Below are positions 18,816-27,029 of a DNA stretch of 64,000 nt, one piece after another. Below the pieces are notes generated by a model, which saw nothing but the letters and a program-made list of their open reading frames with translations, did no database searches and had not been told where the DNA came from. Origin of the DNA: Roseibium sp. HPY-6 (lineage in GTDB: Bacteria > Pseudomonadota > Alphaproteobacteria > Rhizobiales > Stappiaceae); contig NZ_JBEWCD010000002.1 of NCBI RefSeq assembly GCF_040530035.1, forward strand, positions 1,674,001 to 1,738,000, given 5' to 3'. Numbering within the stretch: position 1 is the first letter of the stretch; each line of letters opens with the position of its first letter. A program made the translations under genes and the position numbers.

Positions 18816-19313
18816 GGCGCCATGAGGTCTGTGTTCGTTGTAGTCCTCGCGCCAATCCTCCAACTTTTCAGCAGCATCTGCAAGGCTCAGGAACCAATGC
18901 GCGTTCTGGCATTCCGCCCTGAACCGCGCATTGAATGCCTCGATGAAGGCGTTGTCGGTCGGCTTCCCCGGGCGGGAAAGGTCAAGCGTGACGCCTTTCT
19001 GGTAAGCCCATAGATCGAGGTCTCGGGAGATGAACTCGGAGCCCTGATCAACCCGGATCGTCTTCGGATAGCCGATACGGGCGCAGACGGTTTCCAGGGT
19101 TCTCACCACATCCTCGCCCCGGTAGCTGAAGCGCGGATCAAGCGCCGGCACATAGCGGGAGAACGTGTCGATCACCGTCAGAATGCGGATCGTCCTACCG
19201 GTTGCGAGCTGGTCATGTACAAAATCCCTTTCAGCGAAAGCAAGCATTCGCCTCCTGGGCAGCGCATAGCCCAGACATCGTTCGGACCGACCGCTTCCTG
19301 CCGGTCTTCGCAT
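18753..19313 (-). pseudogene. IS3-family transposase OrfB, 5'-truncated
   Basis: About 186 codons of an rve-type integrase core. DFVHDQLATGRTIRILTVID and the following FSRY hold catalytic Asp residues, IRVDQGSEFISR holds the next Asp, and NAFIEAFNARFRAE holds the Glu of the DDE triad; the end is the typical HRPHGAIGNKVP. The HTH-21 domain and OrfA are absent. The first residues (MRRPAGSGRSERCLG) do not match the family as I know it, and a frameshift is likely there. The product is probably inactive. Confidence 0.85.
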
Positions 19314-19375
19314 AGCTTTGCCTTCACCTAGCGCTTGAAGCTTGACCGGAGTGTCATCGTCAAATAGCGCTTCCC

Positions 19376-21742
19376 CTAATGCGTTTTAATTAAGTCAAGT
19401 TCTGCATCTCCAAAATCGAAATTTTTATTTCCGAGCGCTTCTATTGATGCAAAGAAAGACGAGAGTTCTGGGATAGATCCTCCAAAGTCTCTACGAGCCC
19501 AGAAAGCCAAGGGTTCACCATGCAAAGACACGAAATTATTATTAATCTCTTCTGTCGAATTCTCAAAATTCACTGCCGCCCAACGTATTTTTAAGCATTT
19601 ATTGGACAGCGGCGGAGTCAATTCGTTTGTTTGGATCGCTTTCTCGATGTAATCGACAGTATCTGAAAGCGAATTCTTTTTGTCTACGGAAATACGCTCA
19701 TATTCCTTTAGCGAATCCAGCATAACTCCTGAATACTCAGAAATCCTGTTTCTCCAACGCTCGTCAGTACTTAAGATAAATTTCTCAATCCAAGGGTAGG
19801 CTAGGTCTAGGCCGCCTATGTTCGCAATATAGTCAATGCCTAAACCAGTGTCACCATCAAGACCAACACTGTATTGAGTTGTTTCAGACAAGTCTAACGA
19901 CACCCAATTGGAACTTAGCCATCTGCCGCGTTCACCTTGAGCAAATTGCCATAGAGATTGATATAGTAGATTCACTTCAGCTTTAGTTCGCAGGTACCTA
20001 ACGGTTTTTCCTTCGTGTCTACATAGATTAGTATTTGATTCTTCATTAACTTCTTGTCCGACATCAATATACTTTAGCCGCGGTGGTTGGAAAACAACCG
20101 GTCTTTCCGTATCTGAAGTTTGCACTACTTCTGACAAATAGCTATTTACGTAGTCGTCGTAGACGCGAGTTAACATGCCAGATGTTATTTGGAGGTCCGA
20201 ACGAGCAAAAAACCTGAGCGCGTCTCCTCCTAGCTGATCTACGAGTGTTTTGGCGTTTTTTGCAAATTGCTCGATTAGTTCCTGGCGCGTGTTCTTGTCA
20301 AGCTCGTCCATTTCTAATGGAATTGGATCTTTTTCCTGTCGCAAAACGTTAATAAGTGCTCTTGCGAGAAGTGTTGCATCTCCGCGCGCAGCAAAGTCAG
20401 TTATGACGTCATCTACGCTTGCGCTTCGTTTATTTCTCGTTTCCGAAAATGAGCCCGCTAACGCGAATGCAAGTGCGGTGATCGTCTCAGTATCCAAATT
20501 ACCCGTTTTCGGTAACCCGGCAGCATCTTGAAAGGCAATTACACTAGCTCTTGTTGTTATCGAAAGTTTATCGTTGTCATATCCTACCTTGTAACCAAGC
20601 TCTGCAAGTACAGCCACTGCCTCAAGGCGCTCTGCTTGTTCACGGTTAATTGACTCAGGTGCACTAAAGCTCGTAGCGCTCTTGATAATGACTTCACCAA
20701 AGCGGAATTCAGCTTCTGCCGCTCCCACGCCCTGCGTTGCGACTTGTAATTTTTCGTTCGATGTCACGAAATAAAATTCGCCGTCATTGGATCCTATGTC
20801 GTCCAATGAAGGTGTAGTACTTCCATTGTACCCTGCATTAGTCGCCTCGTTTCCCATCAAAATTGAAACATAAGACGTCAACTCACTCAGGTGCACTAGT
20901 CCATCCTTTGGGAAATCATGGTTCTTAGAGTCTGCGCGTCCGCTCAGGCCCTGCAATACAGCCCAAGTAAACAACGAGCCGCCCCATCTTTCACTCGCTA
21001 TAGCTTTTTCTTTCCACCGGCCCGCAGTTAAAATATGTGCGCTCTTGCCTGCAAGCTGTCTCAAGTTTACTTCTCGCGCTTGATCAGAATTAAGCCTAAG
21101 CACGTCGGATTTAGTAGAAATCGCCAACCCTGAAAAGCATGCATCAAGAAGATACAAAACCTTTTTCGCCTTTAGCTTCTTTTGCCACCCGGTTAGCTCG
21201 CTCATTTCAACCATGTTGTTGATATCATTAGCGTTAGTAGCAATTGAAACGGGCAAGTATCCAGTTGAAAAACCGTCTGTATCTGGGACATCTATACCGT
21301 GACCAGACCAATAAAAAAGAAACTCGTCATCCTCGTTGACTCTATTCCTTAGTTCATTGAGGAATACAGTTCGTACACTCATATACGTCACATGATCCTC
21401 GGTGAGGATTCTAACACTATCAAATCCGTGCCTGTGAATGAGGAAGTTTGCTACGCGCGCTACGTCACCTTGGGTTACTTCCAAATCTTCAAGCCATCCG
21501 CCTCCTGCGCTGTAATCGCTAACTCCGACGAGAAAAGCGTGCCTGCGTTTAGCGCCAGCTACGCCGATAAAATCGAAAAACTGTTCCCCCCAAGTTTTCT
21601 GTGATCCAGGCTTCTCGTAGAGGCAATTTAGCGGCTCACTAGGTGAGATGTTGTCAGGGCACGATACAGATTGCGAATACGGAGCGCTAATTAGGCAGAA
21701 GTACAGTAATAAAGACAGGTAAATCGAAAAGTCGTTCCTCAT
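19376..21742 (-). CDS. Secreted caspase-like (peptidase C14) protein with peptidoglycan-binding-like domain
   Basis: A 788-residue protein. A signal peptide (about 1-24) precedes a caspase-fold peptidase domain: AFLVGVSDY, YWSGHG with catalytic His148, and YLLDACFSG with catalytic Cys202, so the dyad is intact. A PG_binding_1-like repeat (TRASVIAFQDAAGLPKTGNLDTETI) lies at about 395-425. The last 350 residues are unassigned. Its start overlaps the stop of the membrane gene by ATGA, so the two are co-translated. Bacterial caspase-like proteins are known in stress and anti-phage systems; an exported one with a cell-wall-like domain is less usual. Codon use is AT-rich like the rest of the element. 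Confidence 0.85.
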   Translation of the reverse strand: MRNDFSIYLSLLLYFCLISAPYSQSVSCPDNISPSEPLNCLYEKPGSQKTWGEQFFDFIGVAGAKRRHAFLVGVSDYSAGGGWLEDLEVTQGDVARVANFLIHRHGFDSVRILTEDHVTYMSVRTVFLNELRNRVNEDDEFLFYWSGHGIDVPDTDGFSTGYLPVSIATNANDINNMVEMSELTGWQKKLKAKKVLYLLDACFSGLAISTKSDVLRLNSDQAREVNLRQLAGKSAHILTAGRWKEKAIASERWGGSLFTWAVLQGLSGRADSKNHDFPKDGLVHLSELTSYVSILMGNEATNAGYNGSTTPSLDDIGSNDGEFYFVTSNEKLQVATQGVGAAEAEFRFGEVIIKSATSFSAPESINREQAERLEAVAVLAELGYKVGYDNDKLSITTRASVIAFQDAAGLPKTGNLDTETITALAFALAGSFSETRNKRSASVDDVITDFAARGDATLLARALINVLRQEKDPIPLEMDELDKNTRQELIEQFAKNAKTLVDQLGGDALRFFARSDLQITSGMLTRVYDDYVNSYLSEVVQTSDTERPVVFQPPRLKYIDVGQEVNEESNTNLCRHEGKTVRYLRTKAEVNLLYQSLWQFAQGERGRWLSSNWVSLDLSETTQYSVGLDGDTGLGIDYIANIGGLDLAYPWIEKFILSTDERWRNRISEYSGVMLDSLKEYERISVDKKNSLSDTVDYIEKAIQTNELTPPLSNKCLKIRWAAVNFENSTEEINNNFVSLHGEPLAFWARRDFGGSIPELSSFFASIEALGNKNFDFGDAELDLIKTH

Positions 21743-22038
21743 GACTTCTCTTTCTTTGTAAGTGCAATTCTGAGGTTTACAATTCCTAATATCAAACTAA
21801 CAATCGCAACAGCGAGTTTAATCCATTCTGTTACTTCGGATGGGCTCTTTTCAACGACATCGCTAAACAAAGAAGGGACAAAATTTGTCCAGAATACAAC
21901 GAGAATTACGCCGAAAAAAATAAATCCAAAGCCTAGAAATACTTGTGATCGAATAGTCACAACTTCCTCCCGCCAACTATTTCTCGCTAAAAATGTCTCA
22001 TGTTGGGGCAGTAAGTCAAGTGTTGATCGGATTTTCAT
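21739..22038 (-). CDS. Two-helix membrane protein coupled to the caspase-like gene
   Basis: About 99 residues from the ATG at 22038. Two hydrophobic helices lie at roughly 35-57 (FLGFGFIFFGVILVVFW in part) and 73-92 (IKLAVAIVSLILGIVNLRIAL in part), ending in a basic KKEKS tail. The stop overlaps the protease start (ATGA). The frame is open back to 22251, which would add 71 residues rich in Cys, Trp and Ser; that part looks less protein-like and the start is not settled. It may anchor or regulate the protease. No family is recognised. Confidence 0.55.
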   Translation of the reverse strand: MKIRSTLDLLPQHETFLARNSWREEVVTIRSQVFLGFGFIFFGVILVVFWTNFVPSLFSDVVEKSPSEVTEWIKLAVAIVSLILGIVNLRIALTKKEKS

Positions 22039-22337
22039 ACCTGACGGTAGGAATGTATTTGCGACCCATCCTACTTGATTGAGCTCAGAGCTGCAGCATC
22101 CTAATCCCCATGAGTGACTCCAAGAGACGTCAGCGATAGAGAAATCAGCTTTTTTGCAACGGGAGGCTTGAAAAATGGTTAAGTGATCGTGCTCAATGTG
22201 ACGTGCTGTGGTTTCTAGAGTGTCGGCTATAGCTGATTTTCCATACTGCAAAATTTGTTAGTGGGTTTAATGGAACTAAAGCGCAAAACTTGATTGATGA
22301 CGCCGAAGGGCTATGCTTTATCCAAAGGAGAAATTCG

Positions 22338-22649
22338 ATGGATCATAAGCCTATCGGTTGGGAACAGCTGGTCGGAGACCAAATACCAGAAAAAGACATT
22401 GTCTATTCGGGCCACGGGCTTACAGTGTCGAAGCATCTGGTTGTCAATACTAGAGAGGTTTATCCGCTCCACTCAGTCAACGGTGTATCAATCCATCAAG
22501 ACAAAAATGCTTTTGGTAAAGCAAGATCTGAATATCAGATAAAACTTTCTTTCGAGAATAGAGATACAGTCACTCTTGCAACAATTAATAACCCTGAAGA
22601 CACTAAGCTTATTGTCGATTTCATAGAGCAATTGATATGCTGCAAATAA
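22338..22649 (+). CDS. DUF6232-like small protein
   Basis: A 103-residue soluble protein with a beta-rich core and a C-terminal helix: GLTVSKHLVVNTREVYPLHSVNGVSI, then YQIKLSF, VTLATINNPEDTKLIVDFIEQL. This resembles the PH-like DUF6232 group as I recall it, moderately securely. AAAGGAGAAA precedes the ATG at 22338 by five bases and decides the start over an upstream ATG at 22290. It is divergent from the membrane/caspase operon, so the two units share the 22.04-22.33 kb regulatory region. Confidence 0.7.
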   Translation: MDHKPIGWEQLVGDQIPEKDIVYSGHGLTVSKHLVVNTREVYPLHSVNGVSIHQDKNAFGKARSEYQIKLSFENRDTVTLATINNPEDTKLIVDFIEQLICCK

Positions 22650-22953
22650 ACGCCTTTGGTTGCAGCGAATTTGGTTAGCCTTTGTTTGCTGTTTGAGGCA
22701 TTTGAGTAATTGGAAAAGGAAAAGAGATTTCCGAAAAATACGATACTGGAATTTAACATCACTACAGTCGGGCGGCGCTTAGAGTTGTGTTCGAAGTCGT
22801 AGCCGTCAAGACTATTTAACACAATTAGAATTCGTGTTGCGCGGAGATTTGGTCTTGGAGATATGCAAGACTTAAGTTTGATGTGATGCAGCCTCAAACG
22901 GCTGTTAATCAAATCCAGCTATCACCAAGGGCGTCCTAAAATAGGAGGCTCAT

Positions 22954-23138
22954 ATGCACTCGTGCTGCTTGGTGGTGCCGTCCTAACACTTTTGACTGTC
23001 GCGGAAGCTGCAATACCCCAACTTATGTGGTTTTTGTCGATAGGTGGAAGCTCGATCTCCCAGATGGGGATAGTCCTTGGTTTTGCAGTTGCCACTTCAA
23101 CAATCATTCATTTGTGGAGAGGCGGAAGCGATGAATAA
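22954..23138 (+). pseudogene. Small two-helix membrane protein, frameshifted at codon 2
   Basis: A perfect AGGAGG (22943-22948) lies five bases before the ATG at 22954, but that frame stops after 10 codons. The +2-shifted frame, starting at the next bases (GCACTC), encodes a convincing ~60-residue membrane protein: ALVLLGGAVLTLLTVAEAA and MGIVLGFAVATSTIIHLW helices, ending GGSDE. A single missing base after the ATG explains this. Its stop overlaps the next gene's ATG. The size resembles small holin-like proteins, which is only a size argument. Confidence 0.5.
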
Positions 23139-23304
23139 GAGGGTCACCGTGACTTAAGATGAAGATGTGGCTGTGTGGGTCCAACATGCATCTAAAGATA
23201 TCAACCGTTCGCAGTCCGAAGTTATTCGAATTAAATTGAACGAGTTTATGTCCTCTAACCCAAAGTGCTTCTCGCGTTTAAATAAAGCTCGAACGAAATC
23301 GTAA
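23131..23304 (+). pseudogene. Ribbon-helix-helix regulator with an in-frame stop
   Basis: From the ATG at 23131, 58 codons encode a small DNA-binding protein: MNKRVTVT, then DEDVAVWVQHASKDINRSQS and EVIRIKLNEFMSS. This is the ribbon-helix-helix layout of CopG/ParD-type regulators. Codon 9 is TAA where the family normally has Leu (VTLDED), so a single substitution from TTA or a similar codon inactivates it. It overlaps the end of the preceding membrane pseudogene, so a two-gene unit has decayed. Confidence 0.55.
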
Positions 23305-24025
23305 GATGTTTGACTTAAAAAGAACAAATAGATTTATGGGCTCAATATAGACGAGCGCACGCAACAATATGCACATGCGCCACTTTTCATATGCTCGGAT
23401 ACATAGAAATCAGAGCAAAATTCATAACTTTTGAATAGTGAAAAATTGCAGTGCGAAATGCGCCCCATATGCACTGAAAACGTGCAGCCACATCTCGCAG
23501 TAGCCCGTCTCTACATAGGGTGAGATGCGAAGCCCACTCATCCCCTCACACTCAAGCCCCACTCGCTTGCAGATTCATTATATGCTTAATATGCTTATGT
23601 AAACATTCTTCGATATATTGAATTAGATTCCCAAAGTTTAGGATGCGTTCCACGTCACTCGCAAGCGTTGCGTTTCAATATACGCAATATACGCAAGATG
23701 TGCGTGGTACTACCACGCTGCGTGCTCACTTCGTTCGGCAAGGGGGCATAGCCCCCGTTGCATCCCCTTGCCCTGTCGTGATGTTCACATCGTTCCGTGT
23801 TCGATACCCGACCAGAAGTTTTGTCCCCATTTTATTGTCCTCAGCTGAGGTTATCTGATTTAACGCTGAATTCCTTGCTGGAGGCTCGGTTCGCCATCGT
23901 TTCGTTGACTCCGGAACGTCGATGAATGCGCAATCGCAAAATTGTTCACTTTATGTTCGCGACTGACTGTGATGCGCTGGGAAAAATAATGACACAATGT
24001 CAAAATTTAACCCGGAAATTACAGT
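23305..24025. other. Non-coding region with inverted repeats upstream of the methyltransferase gene
   Basis: About 720 bases without a supported gene; the only frame of note (23643-23858) is an artefact of repeat-rich DNA. It contains direct repeats of TATACGCAA near 23680-23697, a hairpin at 23702-23718 and a second at 23742-23756, followed by CTTGCCCTG. This cluster is the best candidate for an oriT in the element. Confidence 0.5.
23680..23785. other. Candidate oriT (inverted repeats and GC hairpin)
   Basis: GCGTGGTA-C-TACCACGC (23702-23718) and GGGGGC-ATA-GCCCCC (23742-23756) are adjacent inverted repeats. The second sits in CAAG...CTTG-like flanks, reminiscent of nick regions recognised by MobA/MobL-type relaxases. 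The only other inverted repeat near the transfer genes is at 40915-40939. No nick site can be assigned from sequence alone. Confidence 0.35.
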
Positions 24026-25264
24026 ATGACAGAAGCATCCTTTGCCGAAGATTTTGGAGCTCTGAGAGAAAAAGCCGGACTTTCAATTCCGGAAGTCGCT
24101 GCTCTGGTTGGCAAGTCTGACAGGACTGTCAGGCGGTACGAGGCAAAAGGCAAGGCTGCAATTACACCGCCAGCTCTTGTCATCGATGTGTTGAAACAGC
24201 ATGTACACAAGCGATGCGAAAGTTCTGCAAAAGACGGTAAGGCTTTTCGATTTATCGACCTGTTTGCTGGTGTAGGTGGCCTCAGAATTCCATTTGAAGA
24301 ACTGAACGGAAAGTGTGTTTTCACAGCAGAGTGGGACCGATTTTCCCGTCAAACCTACGCAGCCAATTTTCCGGACGATGAGGATCATGAATTTGCAGGT
24401 GATATAAGACCATATGCAGACGAGCCGGAATTGATCCCGCACCATGATGTCTTGCTGGCAGGGTTCCCATGCCAGCCATTCTCGATTGCAGGCGTTTCCA
24501 AAAAGAACTCCCTTGGAAGACCGCATGGTTTCTTGTGCGATACACAAGGCACGCTGTTCTATGATCTGGCCAAAATCATCAAGCACCATCGTCCGTCGGT
24601 ATTCCTGCTTGAAAACGTCAAGAACCTTGAGCGGCATGACGGTGGCAAGACATTTGCGACCATCATGCACGTGTTGCAAAAAGAGCTGGGTTACCAAGTT
24701 CAGACTAAGGTTATCAGTTCAGACCCATGGGTGCCCCAGAAGCGTGAGCGCATATTCATTGTCGGGTTTCGGGATGAGACTAAAGAATTCAGTTTTGATG
24801 ACCTCAAAATACCAGATGCACAGCCAGGACTTGGCACAATTCTGGATGACAGTGTTGAATCCAAATACACACTGACCCCAAAGCTTTGGGACTATCTCCA
24901 GGGGTATAAGGAAAAACACCGGAAAGCCGGTAACGGATTTGGTTATTCGCTGTTCGGTCCTGAGGACGTCGCGCGCACTCTGTCCGCCAGATATTACAAA
25001 GACGGCTCGGAAATTCTTGTCGCGCAAAAAGATGATCGCCCAAGACGCCTCACGCCACGAGAATGCTCCCGGCTTATGGGATTTGATAAACCGGGTGAGA
25101 GCAACTTCATTATCCCTGTTTCAGATACTCAAGCTTATCGGCAATTCGGGAATGCCGTTGTTGTTCCGGTTGTTCGCGTAGTAGCCGAGTTGATGAAACC
25201 TCATATCCTGGAAGCCGTTGCCAAACAGACCGGGCGTCCCGTGCAAAAGGAAATGCCTTTGTAA
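24026..25264 (+). CDS. DNA (cytosine-5) methyltransferase, EcoRII/Dcm-like
   Basis: A 412-residue C5-methyltransferase. An N-terminal helix-turn-helix ([16 protein letters not shown]), as in M.EcoRII and M.SsoII, may bind its own promoter and autoregulate. Then motif [13 protein letters not shown], motif [10 protein letters not shown] with catalytic Cys149, motif VI ENVKN, motif [15 protein letters not shown], the target recognition domain, and motifs [17 protein letters not shown] and [11 protein letters not shown]. With the EcoRII-type endonuclease and Vsr downstream, the expected target is CCWGG-like with methylation of the inner C. This specificity is an inference. The stop is six bases before vsr. 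Confidence 0.93.
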   Translation: MTEASFAEDFGALREKAGLSIPEVAALVGKSDRTVRRYEAKGKAAITPPALVIDVLKQHVHKRCESSAKDGKAFRFIDLFAGVGGLRIPFEELNGKCVFTAEWDRFSRQTYAANFPDDEDHEFAGDIRPYADEPELIPHHDVLLAGFPCQPFSIAGVSKKNSLGRPHGFLCDTQGTLFYDLAKIIKHHRPSVFLLENVKNLERHDGGKTFATIMHVLQKELGYQVQTKVISSDPWVPQKRERIFIVGFRDETKEFSFDDLKIPDAQPGLGTILDDSVESKYTLTPKLWDYLQGYKEKHRKAGNGFGYSLFGPEDVARTLSARYYKDGSEILVAQKDDRPRRLTPRECSRLMGFDKPGESNFIIPVSDTQAYRQFGNAVVVPVVRVVAELMKPHILEAVAKQTGRPVQKEMPL

Positions 25265-25270
25265 TCTTCA

Positions 25271-25741
25271 ATGGCAGATATCGTATCACCAAAAACCCGT
25301 AGCCGGATGATGGCTGGCATAAAGTCCGGAAACACAAAGCCGGAGATTGTTATTCGTTCGGGCCTGCACAAGAAGGGTTTTCGTTTCCGTTTGCATGACA
25401 GGAAATTGCCCGGCAAACCCGATCTGGTATTCCCGCGACACGGTGCAGTGATATTTGTGAATGGCTGCTTCTGGCATGGTCATGATTGTCATTTGTTCAA
25501 ATGGCCCAAGACCAGAGAAGACTTCTGGAAGAACAAGATTTCTTCCAATAAAGCTCGCGATATAACCAATATAGCCACCATAAAGAATGCTGGTTGGCGC
25601 GTCGCTGTTGTTTGGGAATGTGCATTGAAGGGAAAAGCTCGACTAGAACTGGATTCAGTTATTGATTTATGCTCTTTCTGGTTGAGGAATGGAGCGAATG
25701 AACTGGAAGTCAGGGGCAATGAATCAGGGGCATCTATCTGA
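25271..25741 (+). CDS. vsr: Very short patch repair endonuclease
   Basis: A 156-residue Vsr endonuclease that nicks 5' of T in T:G mismatches produced by deamination of 5-methylcytosine. Motifs: SPKTRSRMMAGIKSGNTKPE, LPGKPDLVFP with the catalytic Asp, and FVNGCFWHGHDCHLFKWPKTREDFW with the metal and mismatch-binding residues. It starts six bases after the methyltransferase stop, so it is co-expressed, and it should protect methylated sites from C-to-T mutation. Its end overlaps the start of the endonuclease gene. Confidence 0.95.
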   Translation: MADIVSPKTRSRMMAGIKSGNTKPEIVIRSGLHKKGFRFRLHDRKLPGKPDLVFPRHGAVIFVNGCFWHGHDCHLFKWPKTREDFWKNKISSNKARDITNIATIKNAGWRVAVVWECALKGKARLELDSVIDLCSFWLRNGANELEVRGNESGASI

Positions 25742-26951
25742 ATATTTTGACGGCGCAGGCGTAAAGATACTGTCGCCAGTAGATGCCGAACCCAAGAGTT
25801 CCAATCAGCACGAAATCGGCACCACGGTGCCGATGAGAAAGTTTCTCGGTACTGACAAGTCCGAGTTTGATGTCACATATATCTGGCTTAACGACGAGCA
25901 GGAAACCATAACCGATCACGGGTTTGCGACACACTATAACTGTCGTGAAGGTAAACCGCGTCCACCCGAATATAGACTCTACTATACGTCAAACGCAGTG
26001 ACAGATATTATGTCTGCGGGCGATACCCTTTTCCTCGCGATCCGGCCTGACGAAACAATCCTTTTTATTGTTGTGCCGTCGGACAGCACCATCCAAAGCC
26101 AGTTACTCTGGCTCTTTGGACTAGACGATGAACCACAGAAGAAATTCAAGTTTGCAGAGTTTTCAGGCGACGATAGCAAGGTCGATTTTATATCGAGGTT
26201 CATACTCGACGAGATTGGTATCGAGTTTGAAGACCCGGATGCGAACTCTCTTGATACGATTATTGATCGGTTTGGCCTTGAGTTCCCGAAAACGGCCGAG
26301 TTATCGGAGTTGGCCAGATTGACCTTGCCGGAGGTCAATGCCCTCGACGATCCCGATTTTGCACTCACCGCTTGGCTGGATCACGAAGAGGCTCTGTTTC
26401 GAAGGTTGGAGAAGAAGGTTGTTGCGGAGCGAATTCAGGAAGGATTTGTCAATGAAGACGATGTGGATGTTGACGGCTTCATCAAGTATTCTCTCAGTGT
26501 TCAAAATCGCAGAAAATCTCGTATGGGACACTCATTTGAGAACCAGCTCAAGGCGGTGTTCGATGCATTTAAGCTGCGTTATGACTCGCAAGTCATAACG
26601 GAAAAGGGAAAAAAGCCTGATTTCATTTTCCCCGGCAAGGACGAGTATTTTGATCCTGAGTTCAACACATCTCGTCTGACAATGCTTGCTGCGAAATCTA
26701 CCTGCAAAGATCGCTGGCCCCAGATATTGCCAGAGGCAGAGCGAATCGAGACGAAACATCTTATCACCCTTGAACCCGCTATTTCGCTACCCCAAACAAG
26801 CTTGATGCAAGAATCTGGAGTTCAACTCATCGTTCCGGACAGTATCAGAGGCAGCTATTCAAATCTGCAACAGGAAAATATTTGGACAATTGCCAAATTT
26901 ATCGATGTTATTCTGCATAGACAAAAATATTCTAGTAACGAAAATATCTAA
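25719..26951 (+). CDS. EcoRII-like type IIE restriction endonuclease
   Basis: A 410-residue endonuclease with the two-domain EcoRII layout. The N-terminal effector domain starts MNQGHLSEYFDGAGVKILSP; the C-terminal catalytic domain has GHSFENQLKAVF, KKPDFIFPG and LAAKSTCKDRWPQIL. By comparison with EcoRII, the Asp of PDF, Lys of AAKS and Arg of KDRW are the catalytic residues and all are present. EcoRII cleaves 5' of CCWGG and needs a second site as effector. The start at 25719 follows homologues and has AGGGG just before it; ATGs at 25689 and 25698 are alternatives. It overlaps vsr by 23 bases. Confidence 0.9.
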   Translation: MNQGHLSEYFDGAGVKILSPVDAEPKSSNQHEIGTTVPMRKFLGTDKSEFDVTYIWLNDEQETITDHGFATHYNCREGKPRPPEYRLYYTSNAVTDIMSAGDTLFLAIRPDETILFIVVPSDSTIQSQLLWLFGLDDEPQKKFKFAEFSGDDSKVDFISRFILDEIGIEFEDPDANSLDTIIDRFGLEFPKTAELSELARLTLPEVNALDDPDFALTAWLDHEEALFRRLEKKVVAERIQEGFVNEDDVDVDGFIKYSLSVQNRRKSRMGHSFENQLKAVFDAFKLRYDSQVITEKGKKPDFIFPGKDEYFDPEFNTSRLTMLAAKSTCKDRWPQILPEAERIETKHLITLEPAISLPQTSLMQESGVQLIVPDSIRGSYSNLQQENIWTIAKFIDVILHRQKYSSNENI

Positions 26952-27029
26952 TTCAAAATATCAATGATTTTGAAGCGGCAATATGAATTGTTTGAATTGC
27001 ATCCTTCTGCAAGAAAATAAGGTAATCAG

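Larger units (their letters stand above)
18595..19370 (-). mobile_element. IS3-family (IS407-like) insertion-sequence remnant
   Basis: Holds a truncated OrfB transposase (18753-19313) and the terminal region downstream of it, which is present twice in tandem (18595-18705 and 18706-18815). The 5' half of orfB, all of orfA and the other end are missing, so the element is defective. The junction near 19370 abuts the stop of the caspase-like gene. A related terminus begins at 63929. Confidence 0.8.

Noticed and set aside
22038..22251. 71-codon N-terminal extension of the two-helix membrane protein
   Set aside because: It is rich in Cys, Trp and Ser with no domain and no ribosome binding site; kept only as an alternative.
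23643..23858. 71-codon frame in the repeat-rich region
   Set aside because: It runs through hairpins and direct repeats, has no ribosome binding site, and is better explained as a candidate oriT region.
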